Below are positions 8,892-16,908 of a stretch of DNA of 18,586 nt, piece by piece. Below the pieces are notes generated by a model. That model ran no database searches, had not been told where the DNA came from, and saw only the letters and a program-made list of their open reading frames with translations. The DNA comes from Trachipleistophora hominis. Its lineage: Eukaryota; Microsporidia; Pleistophoridae. The stretch lies in contig JH993988.1 of NCBI GenBank assembly GCA_000316135.1, positions 5,626 to 24,211 of the forward strand, written 5' to 3'. The position numbers were made by a program, and so were the translations under genes. Each line of letters starts with the position of its first letter. Position 1 is the stretch's first letter.

Positions 8892-10188
8892 TTACTTCTT
8901 TCTTTTTTTGTACCATACACGATGTTTGTACGTATTGCCAGTCATTGCCAATCAAAATTTTATTTTAAACTTTCTTGCCGTGTTATAACGCGTTACTAAT
9001 CGCTGTGCTGCTTTCTTAGTAGTTTCTCTCGATTTTCCCGATTTGGTAAGGCCAGAAAATAATTTTATAAGCGCTGATAAAAACAGCGATAAGCAAAAGT
9101 ATATCGCATATAAAAGGAAACGAGACAAAACACGTAATACGCATCATCATTGCATGTAATTGCGTTAAAAATACGTTTTAACAAACGAATAAATCATTTA
9201 AAACCAATTTCTACGTTTTAACATTCTTTCGTATTAAAAAATATTTCTAAAAAATAATTTTAAAGAATATTTTAGAAAATCTAAAAAATAAATTTAAAAC
9301 AAGCCGTACGTGTATGAAGGAGATAAGCAAACAAAATTTTTTAAAAATAAATCGTACAAACATTTCAATTTGAATGATGAACGTAATTTGATGATAATAC
9401 GTAATTTAGTACGTATCATTCTCTAATTAATAAAAAACGTGTATTTAAACGGCAGTGCAATATTTTACTATACAATGTTAAAACGTATTCATCAAAAACG
9501 TATTCTTTATTTCTTACCAAAAATTTAATAAGAAGGGCCCGTATACTACAATGCACTGTACACTCTAAATGTATTATTCTTAACACTCGTTCAAGCGTTT
9601 CTCCTTATAGAAATACGTTGTATCTGATACCAAGTGTTATATACGTGCAGAAGAACTGTTTTGTTTTACAAGCATGTTTTACCTGTGATATTCTTCGTTT
9701 ATCTAATAATTGTTATGTTTATCAGAATATTTTATGACAGTTTCTCCTACCCGTAACGATCGTATATGATATACCATGGTACATCGTAACAACGTTTATA
9801 ATTATTGTTTATTAAAAGTACGTTAAATTATTTTTGTTACTTCGTTTTCAGACGAACTCTCCCGTTCTTCTAAGACTCATCATAAATCAATCATTAAAAT
9901 TACCAAAAATAAAATCTGCAGATTGATTGATCAGTTCAGTCATAAAATTTAGATTTTTTATTTTATGTTTAGAACTAAGTAAAGATTTTGTACCGCTATT
10001 TAACTGCTATGAATTTACTAAACATCCTTTGATTGGTGATTTCTAACGAGAACGTTAACGTTGGTACAATTAACTTTTTAATCTCTGCTGAGAAATGCGA
10101 AAAGGATTGACTTAAAAGAAAATAAAAATGCATTCTAATGTAAACTGTTTGATCAGGCAGTGTGTATGAAGGAGATAATTAAACTAAA

Positions 10189-10280
10189 TTTTAGTAAAAA
10201 ACTTAATGTAAACTTTCGTTTTATAAGTGATAAACCAACTTTTAGTAAAAAATTTAATGTAAACTTTCGTTTTATAAGTG
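10189..10280. repeat. 41-bp direct repeat, two copies 51 bp apart
   Basis: Copies at 10189-10229 and 10240-10280 start with TTTTAGTAAAAAA and end with TCGTTTTATAAGTG; they differ at about one base. The region before the first copy matches part of a more dispersed repeat (see 9305-9350 and 3550-3612). Confidence 0.85.
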
Positions 10281-11789
10281 GAACAGCGCTGTTAACAGTC
10301 CTACAATGATTAATACGTGCATTACAGGCGCTATCTAATCGATGAGAAATAAAAAATTGGTAATTTTATTTATTTGCACATTCTTCTGATTGCCTAGAAT
10401 TAACTGCTGTTAATTTATTTACAGCTAATCTATGCTAAAGTAGAAAACACCACCAAATGATGTTTAATAGCTAAAATATATCACAATCAATAAAACGGAC
10501 CATTGGTGCAGAACAATCACGTTTAACTACACGCGTACTGTTAACGATGTATTACGTGCATACTTTCACATTATTTTGTATTTTTAAGGAAACTCTAAAT
10601 TTAGAACGATTTAACATACGACCGCGTAAAATTCATTTCTTGATGGATGACGTAAAAATTTATTTAACCGTAAAATAAAAGAATAAAGCAATGACAACCT
10701 TGTTAGATAGGATTATGATAAAATTACTTATATGAATACAAATTAAGAGTATGACATATGAATACAACAAGAGTATGACATGTAAATATGAACTAGGAAT
10801 ATAAACTAGGAATGTGGTACATGTTTTAATTGTATCTATAAACTATATTTCATTATTTATTACGTTCTTTTAAACCATCCGTTTTATAAACGGAATAGCA
10901 CGGCTAGTTATATAATAAATATTACCTAAACAGTATAGTAAATTAATCCTTTAGCAATAGATTAAAGAACCATTACTACTAAATTATTCTCCTCTATCAA
11001 CATCAAATAAATTCTCTTTAAGTAACAACTTAATTAACACGTTTGATATGAAAAAGAGAAAACGTAAAAGTGTTATTAATTTGCATTGTCTGCGATCAAT
11101 ATGAATAATACGTTACGTACATCTTCCTTAATATTCACGTGCTTGATCAGTTAGAACATCGTACTGCTCGTCAGAAGATTGTTTGTGATAAAACCATTTC
11201 TAAGAATCATTCATAAACATTTTTAAACGATAGAAAGGTTTTAGAACAATACGTAATCATCATAAGAATTGTACGTAATGTTTTGTTTGTTAATAATTTT
11301 ATTAAAATAATTAAAACGTTATTTCATTGATTGTATTATCAATTTAATTTTATTTTTTATTATCAGAGCAATGCTTGTAATATTATCTAATGGATCGTTC
11401 ATATTAACAATTGATTGTTCAACCTAACCATTACTAACAATAATTAAAGGAAGTATTGTTTAATATTTATATTAGTATGGCTAGAGAGTTACATCATTAG
11501 GGTTAGAGAATGTAACATTTAACTATTACCAATCATATTAACAAAGGTTAGAGGTTACATCCTTTAATCATTACTACTTATCACCTATTCATCACTGTAA
11601 TAAACAAAAATATCTTCTTATATCATTCTATCACACTAATAAACATCATAGTGAATATTACACGTAAAGAATCTCTACGATAGATTCTCCTCATTTGTTA
11701 TTCCTATGATTGATTAAGGATTAATTCTCATGATATACTAGTCGTACAATTAACAATAATTACTATGTAATAATTATTATAATGATTAA

Positions 11790-11900
11790 TGTTGACTATG
11801 TAATAATTATTATTATGATTAACCCTTACTATAGCAATAAAATATTATTATGATTAACCCTAACTATAGCAATAAAATATTAACCCTCTAACCCTAATAT
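11790..11900. repeat. 35-bp AT-rich repeat with TTAACCCT words
   Basis: Units of about 35 bases containing GATTAACCCTWACTATAGCAA and AATAAAATATT occur twice in tandem, preceded by more diverged TATGTAATAATTATTAT copies, and followed by AACCCTCTAACCCTAAT. Confidence 0.75.
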
Positions 11901-11976
11901 CGATCTTAACATTAAATCTCTCAACAAACGTTACATCATCAATAACAAATAATGCCCGTAATTAATTAAAACCAAA

Positions 11977-11982
11977 TTTATT
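11977..11982 (-). terminator. AATAAA signal overlapping the RRM gene stop
   Basis: The minus strand reads AATAAA with the stop TAA (11978-11980) inside it. Confidence 0.6.
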
Positions 11983-12697
11983 TCTTGCTGTTGTCAATGA
12001 TGCTCTCATTCCATCCCTTTAAATCCTCACACAGCTCCTCTTTCTCCATCTTCTCGCCCATCCCGTCTTTCATATGCTGCCCGTCCTGTGCATGATACTC
12101 CCTGCGCTTGTACCCCTCGTCATCAAAGCCTCTGCGCTCACGTGTGTAGTACGGCCTGCACCCGATCTGCATGTTCTTAAACGTAACGTTGTCAAGTATC
12201 CTTAACGCGTCCTCCTTCGCCTCTATCGAGCCGAACTCTACGATCCCGTGCTGACCAGACTGCGTAATACGCGCATACACGGGGTCTAACCGGAACGTAC
12301 GCACGAAATCCTTGAGCTCAATCACGTTGCACTCGGGGATGTTGTCGAGTACCACCTTGAACTTGTCAAGGGGGTGCCCGTTGCGCTGCACCCTCTCGTG
12401 GTATCTATCGTCAGCCTTGTTGTGCATGAACTCGCGTTCTCTGCCACCGCAGTGCACCGGACAGTGCGAGCATCTCTCCATCGTTTCGTTCTGTGCCGCC
12501 TTGTCCACGTTCAGTTTGTATCCGGACACCTTGTGGTACGTGTTGAAGACCCTGCGCTCAACGTCCGCGTTGTTGTAGCACAGGTACCCGTAGTTGTACT
12601 TAATTCTAAAATCGTTTATTCTGCCGTATTCTGTGAAGTAATCGTACAGCTCATCGTATGATAGTTCGCTTGGTATGTCCTTGATTATCAGTGCCAT
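11978..12697 (-). CDS. SRSF1/Npl3-like RNA-binding protein with two RRMs
   Basis: Protein of 239 residues expected to bind RNA and act in mRNA processing or export in the nucleus. RRM1 spans about 2-66, with RNP2 LIIKDI (3-8) and a degenerate RNP1, YGYLCYNN (36-43). A linker holds three cysteines, CSHCPVHC (C76, C79, C83). RRM2 spans about 113-184; its first helix carries IELKDFVR, in the place of the invariant SWQDLKD of SR-protein pseudo-RRMs, and its RNP1 strand reads HGIVEF as in SRSF1 (GVVEF), followed by ALRILDNVTFKN. The C-terminal tail is mixed charge and contains no RS dipeptide run, which is unusual for an SR protein. The ATG at 12697 has CCC at -12 to -14, and the stop TAA lies inside AATAAA. 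The coding region is much richer in G+C than its flanks. Confidence 0.88.
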   Translation of the reverse strand: MALIIKDIPSELSYDELYDYFTEYGRINDFRIKYNYGYLCYNNADVERRVFNTYHKVSGYKLNVDKAAQNETMERCSHCPVHCGGREREFMHNKADDRYHERVQRNGHPLDKFKVVLDNIPECNVIELKDFVRTFRLDPVYARITQSGQHGIVEFGSIEAKEDALRILDNVTFKNMQIGCRPYYTRERRGFDDEGYKRREYHAQDGQHMKDGMGEKMEKEELCEDLKGWNESIIDNSKK

Positions 12698-12708
12698 CCT
12701 TTTCTGAA

Positions 12709-12711
12709 GGG
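12709..12711 (-). promoter_or_regulatory. CCC-like start signal of the RRM gene
   Basis: CCC on the minus strand, 12-14 bases before the ATG at 12697, supporting this start. Confidence 0.4.
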
Positions 12712-12904
12712 TTATTTTATTTATGCTTAAATATTTTATTTTTATTGTTAATCTATCAAAATGTAACAGAGTGAAAGATTTGTTAGAGAAAGTGTTTCAC
12801 AGTTTATTACGGAATAAGGTTTAGATGCGTTAGTTAGACGGGTTGGTTGGACTGAGACGGGGAGTAGTAAAGTAAAGGATAATAAAGGATTGTAATAAAA
12901 TAAT

Positions 12905-13080
12905 TGATGTATTGTAGGGTTAGTATTAATGTATTGTATTGTAGGGTTAATATTAATGTATTGTAATAGATGATAATAGTTAATGTATTGTAGGGTTAAT
13001 ATTAATGTATTGTGTTGTTATTGTATTGTAGGGTTAATATTAATGTATTGTAGGGTTAATATTATTGTATTGTAATAGGA
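12905..13080. repeat. about 22-bp array with TGTAGGGTTAATATT units
   Basis: TGTATTGTAGGGTTAATATT-type units occur about five times, some separated by shortened or diverged copies. It lies 5' of the minus-strand RRM gene, starting about 210 bases upstream of its ATG. Confidence 0.85.
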
Positions 13081-13109
13081 TTGGTGTTAGAGTTGGTATT
13101 GTTAAACTA

Positions 13110-13300
13110 TTTTTATTACTTACTGTTACTTACCATCACTATTACTTACTAATACTAATGTTAAACTTTACTTCTTTTATTAACACTACCATTATCTTTA
13201 CTAATTACCATTACTTACTATTACCATCACTATTACCATTACTTACCATTACCATTACTTACTATTATCTTCACTTGTTACCATCATTATCATTTTTACT
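13110..13300. repeat. degenerate ATTACC/ATTACTTA simple repeat
   Basis: Irregular ATTACC, ATTACTTACT and CATCACT words fill the segment on the plus strand, with no fixed period. Confidence 0.7.
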
Positions 13301-14054
13301 TTTATTTTATTTTTACTAAACAATCAAAATACCGTCTATAAAGATTAATCTGCACTAAACAACCATTCTCTACAAATTACTCTAAAACAATAACATAATA
13401 CTAAGCATCGATTACACAGATAGATTTATCACGTGATTCACTAAATAATGCAGACAACACGTGTACTTAGCACCATGTCTCTCCTTTACTCCTTAACACG
13501 TGTTTATCGTGATTAACAAAATAAGAAAATACTTCACGTTTTCTTGTGCTTCTTCCTTTGATCTAAGGATCTTACGCGGTGATCACAACGTTTTGATTAA
13601 AAATACGGCGGGTACAAAAAGAAATAAAATAGAATAAAAGGATTGACGGCCACTAAAGACGTGATAGAATGTCTTGAGAAAAGATAATACAAATAAAAAT
13701 ATGATGAAATATAGTTCTTTAAGAGAAAATATGAGTGGTACTGATAAGAAATGATCGTTTAAGGATTAACAGTAATTAATTACTACGTGTTGATCATCAA
13801 GAGGTGTAGGATTCATTACTGTAGTGTAAATTATTTTCATAATTAATTTTATTAACGTTGTGCCTTGTACGGATTAAAATATTTTATCATTTATTCAACG
13901 CTACGCTAATTTTAATTAGAAATGTAGTACGGCCTGTGTTTTAAAGCGTAGTAATAGGCTGGTTGATTACTTTTTAAATAAAAGCATTACTCTTATAGTG
14001 CTGGTTAATCCTTGTCTAGTATGTTGTTTTAATCCCTTTGTAAATACTTGTATA

Positions 14055-14171
14055 GTCCATACACTTAGTCTATACACTTAGTCTATACACTTAGTCTATA
14101 CACTTGGTCTATACACCTGGTCTATACACTTAGTCTATACACCTGGTCTATACACTTAGTCTATACACTTA
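14055..14171. repeat. 13-bp minisatellite, 9 copies
   Basis: Nine consecutive units of GTCTATACACTTA with single-base variants (GTCC at the first unit, CCTG or CTTG endings at units 4, 5 and 7). The near-identical flanks TCCTTGTCTAGTAT (14009) and TCCTTGTCCAGTAT (14173) bracket it. Confidence 0.95.
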
Positions 14172-14940
14172 GTCCTTGTCCAGTATTTTTTTAAAAATAC
14201 CAATTTAACCACAAATTCATTATTTCACACCATTCACAAAAAATGGTCGGTTAAATGCACCAAAACGGCCCTTAAAACGAGCGTAAAATAAAATACGTTC
14301 TTTAAATCAATTGATAAACATCATCACAATAACAAGAACAAAAGTTGATCATAAAAACGAACATTCATATTTTTACATGCTATAGATCAACGATGTGTAC
14401 GATACGATATTTAGCGTTGCTATGCTAACGTATTACAACAGTACACGTGTTAAGACACACTAACTGCGTATAAAAGGCGTTGAGTATAACAAACTCTTAT
14501 GAGTGGTAGTAAACCATTCAATACCCGATGATAACAACTGTTTCATAAGGCAACGTATTGTAGATCATCTGCACCACGTTATAATACGTTCCACCGATTA
14601 CCGTAATTTAATTAAAGAATAGTACAATTTAATATAAAACGCAGTTTATCGTTAACACACGAATAATTAAATCGTTTTATTTCTTTCCACGTAATTCATT
14701 GTCTATAGTTTATGATACGTTACGTAATAAAATATTCTCTATTTAATTAACGTACACTAAGAAATGATAATTTAATCTTTTCCTCTAAATCTAACGTACC
14801 CTCTAACTCTAATCAAAGTGTTTAATCTTTGTAGTAACGTCTTTCTTACTGTAAGGGTAAGAGAATTATTATAGAATTATTATCTGTGATAGAATTAGAA
14901 AAATAAATGAAATATTTCTATCAAATAATGATTTATTAAC

Positions 14941-15000
14941 GTAGTAAGGAATAGTAAAGGATAGTAAAGAATAGTAAAGGATAGTAAAGGATAGTAAAAA
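14941..15000. repeat. 10-bp array, 6 copies
   Basis: Six consecutive units of ATAGTAAAGG with small variants, about 400 bases upstream of the PHS1 start. Confidence 0.95.
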
Positions 15001-15087
15001 GATGTTATTTAAAATGGTTATTACAATGATTTTCATCCTCTTTATGTTGTTCTCTTTATTTTCCATCATTTCATTGTTTTCATCCTC

Positions 15088-15340
15088 TTTCTCACCCTCA
15101 CTTACTCTTCATTGTTTTCCTTACCCACTCTTCATCCTACTCTTCACCCCACTCCTCATCCTACTCATTCCACTCCTGCTCATTACTCCACTCTTCATCC
15201 TACTCTTCATCCTACTCTTCATCCTACTCCTCATTCTACTCACTCACCCCACTCTTCACCCCACTCTTCATTCCACTCTTCACCCCACTCTTCACCCCAC
15301 TCTTCATCCTACTCACCCATTCCTACTCACCATTCATCCG
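15088..15340. repeat. 12-bp pyrimidine-rich array upstream of PHS1
   Basis: Degenerate 12-base units such as CACTCTTCATCC and CACTCTTCACCC run almost to the PHS1 start. The plus strand is nearly free of G. As the unit is four codons, all three frames tend to stay open, giving spurious Leu/Phe/Ile, His/Pro/Thr or Ser/Pro/His extensions. Confidence 0.9.
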
Positions 15341-15390
15341 TTATTCTACATCCGCTCATTAAACCGTTTTTTATTTACAACGTTTCTACA

Positions 15391-15396
15391 CCCCCC
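15391..15396 (+). promoter_or_regulatory. C6 start signal of PHS1
   Basis: CCCCCC lies 2-7 bases before the ATG at 15398, a strong version of the CCC-like signal. It decides the start in favour of 15398 over the upstream in-frame ATG at 15002. Confidence 0.55.
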
Positions 15397-15397
15397 A

Positions 15398-15970
15398 ATG
15401 CTCAGCTACATCAATCTCTACAACCTTGCAGGAACACTCGTAGGTGCCTACGCACTCTCATCAGCAGTGCTGAACCACTTCACAAAGAACGTCCATTTCA
15501 TCTTCCGGATCGCACTGTGCCAGTCATTCTACGTCTTAGAGATCCTCAACATTCTGGTCAACGTGAGCAGGGCACGGCTGTTCCCTACGTGTGTGCAGCT
15601 GAGCAGCCGGCTGTTCATCATATGGTACATCTGTTACCGGTACAATTTTACGGATGCTGTCGTGCATATAATGCTGTTGTGCTGGTTTGTGAGTGATACG
15701 GTGCGGTACGTGTTCTACTTCTCACGAAGAGGTACCGTCAAGTTCTTGCGGTACAACCTTTTTATTGTTTTGTATCCGCTGGGCACGCTGTGCGAGATTG
15801 TGCTGGTGAGCAGGGTGGAGAGGATCTGCACCGGCGTGTTGAAGTATTTCCTGCGTATTGTTATGCTGTGTTATATACCCGGATTTTCATTCTTGTACGT
15901 GCATATGATACGGCGAAGAAGACGTACCAGTAAGAATAAGGGCGTAGCACAGCGTAAGAAAGATAAATAA
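15398..15970 (+). CDS. PHS1: very-long-chain (3R)-3-hydroxyacyl-CoA dehydratase (PHS1/HACD family)
   Basis: ER membrane enzyme that removes water from 3-hydroxyacyl-CoA in the third step of fatty-acid elongation. With the ATG at 15398 it has 190 residues, slightly shorter than the roughly 217 of yeast Phs1. Family landmarks in order: INLYNLAG (5-12, the LYN of the first helix), EILNILVNVSRARLFPTCVQLSSRL (48-72 region, with the QxxSR motif), RYVFYF (103-108), LRYNLFIVLYPLGTLCE (117-133) and CYIPGFSFLYVHM (158-170). Y126 and E133 have the seven-residue spacing of the catalytic Tyr/Glu pair (yeast Y149/E156). Several hydrophobic segments span the membrane, and the C-terminus ends in KKDK, a KKxx ER-retrieval signal. 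The same frame is open back to 15002, but that part is translated from the 12-bp repeat and is taken as noncoding. The stop TAA lies inside AATAAA. Confidence 0.93.
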   Translation: MLSYINLYNLAGTLVGAYALSSAVLNHFTKNVHFIFRIALCQSFYVLEILNILVNVSRARLFPTCVQLSSRLFIIWYICYRYNFTDAVVHIMLLCWFVSDTVRYVFYFSRRGTVKFLRYNLFIVLYPLGTLCEIVLVSRVERICTGVLKYFLRIVMLCYIPGFSFLYVHMIRRRRRTSKNKGVAQRKKDK

Positions 15971-15971
15971 A
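15966..15971 (+). terminator. AATAAA signal overlapping the PHS1 stop
   Basis: AATAAA contains the stop TAA (15968-15970). Confidence 0.6.
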
Positions 15972-16014
15972 GGAGTTATTCTAGTGATTGTGTGTAGAGG
16001 CGGGATGTTGTTAC

Positions 16015-16100
16015 TAAGGATAGACTGTTATTAAGGATAGTGTTATTAAGGATAGACTGTTATTAAGGATGTTGTTATTAAGGATAGTGTTATTAGGGTT
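16015..16100. repeat. TTATTAAGGATAG repeat, 5-6 degenerate copies
   Basis: GTTATTAAGGATAGACT and shorter GTTATTAAGGATAGT units alternate just after the PHS1 gene, ending in TTATTAGGGTTAAAGGGTTA. Confidence 0.85.
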
Positions 16101-16200
16101 AAAGGGTTATTGTTATTATTATTAGATCCTTTATAATCATTACATTCTATTATTATTACTACATTCTCTTATTATTACTACACTCTATTACGTTTTATTA

Positions 16201-16290
16201 CACACTATTATACACTATTATACACTATTATACACTATTATACACTATTATACTCTATTATACTCTATTACATTCTATTACATTCTCTTA
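16201..16290. repeat. 10-bp array, about 9 copies
   Basis: Consecutive units of TACACTATTA, grading into TACTCTATTA and CATTCTATTA at the right end, with more irregular copies to the left from about 16140. Confidence 0.95.
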
Positions 16291-16614
16291 TTAATTGCTA
16301 TTACACTCTAACCTTGTTATTCCTAATTTTCTATTTTATTAAATTATAACATTTCGTATTGATTGAGTAATAAAACACGTAAAACACCGTAGAACGTTTT
16401 ATAAAATAAAAGATGTTACTTAATGTTAGATTGTACACTTTAATAAGGATGATCAAATCTACTACGTTATTAAAACACCTTTTATAAGAGAACCGTATAA
16501 TACGTCCTTAATACTTTCTTAGAATATTTCTCATCGTTAAATACATTGCTGTAGAATTAATTTATTATTCTTTTGGTATTACCATGGCATTCTTTAACCA
16601 TCATTTCTATGCTC

Positions 16615-16785
16615 TTTAGAACATTTTAACCACCGCTTCACTCCCTTCAACCTACTCTATTCACCACTCCTTCATAACCTTTAGAATACTTTAACCACCG
16701 TTTTACTCCCTTCAACCTACTCTATTCGCCACTCCTTCATGACCTTTAGAATACTTTAACCACCGTTTTACTCCTCTCACTCGTC
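16615..16785. repeat. 65-bp tandem repeat, about 2.6 copies
   Basis: TTTAGAAxAxTTTAACCACCG starts at 16615, 16680 and 16745, exactly 65 bases apart. Copies 1 and 2 match over nearly the full unit (CCCTTCAACCTACTCTATTC, then CACTCCTTCAT); copy 3 is truncated after ACTCC. It ends about 125 bases before the ATG at 16909. Confidence 0.92.
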
Positions 16786-16908
16786 ATATTCTCTCACCTT
16801 TCATTCCTTTGGCACGGCTCAATCATCCCCACTAACAGATCTCCTGTCATTCATCACTGATGTTTCACCGCGTTTTATAAACAACGAAACATCCTCTGAA
16901 ACAAACAA

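Larger units (their letters stand above)
8892..11977. other. long, very AT-rich spacer with many ACGT words
   Basis: About 3.1 kb without a reading frame worth calling. It holds a 41-bp direct repeat (10189-10280), a short repeat around 10741-10783 (AAGAGTATGACAT twice) and a 35-bp repeat near 11790-11900. ACGT-centred words are clearly frequent by hand count. No tRNA, rRNA or snRNA gene was recognised. Confidence 0.5.
12698..15397. other. spacer rich in minisatellites, no gene seen
   Basis: About 2.7 kb between two divergently transcribed genes. It contains separate arrays at 12905-13080, 13110-13300, 14055-14171, 14941-15000 and 15088-15340. The open frames at 13065-13319 and 14869-15069, and the part of the frame from 15002 before 15398, are low-complexity by-products of these repeats. 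Confidence 0.55.
15971..16908. other. spacer with several tandem arrays
   Basis: Between PHS1 and the membrane-protein gene, both on the plus strand. It contains GTTATTAAGGATAG units (16015-16100), a 10-bp array (16201-16290) and a 65-bp repeat (16615-16785). No coding frame is supported. Confidence 0.55.

Noticed and set aside
9100..9120. TATAAAAGG word at 9108 (and another at 14470) as promoters
   Set aside because: No gene or recognisable RNA follows on that strand; such words are expected in AT-rich DNA.
12312..12661. Two plus-strand frames inside the RRM gene
   Set aside because: Opposite-strand shadows of a gene with clear RRM motifs.
14055..14171. CRISPR-like regular array
   Set aside because: The 13-bp units are contiguous with no unique spacers, and the context is eukaryotic.
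15002..15397. 132-residue N-terminal extension of PHS1
   Set aside because: It is translated from 10-bp and 12-bp repeats, resembles no PHS1 N-terminus, and the C6 motif directly precedes the ATG at 15398.
15112..15696. 194-residue plus-strand frame with HPTLHPT repeats
   Set aside because: Shadow frame of the 12-bp array running into the PHS1 gene in another phase.
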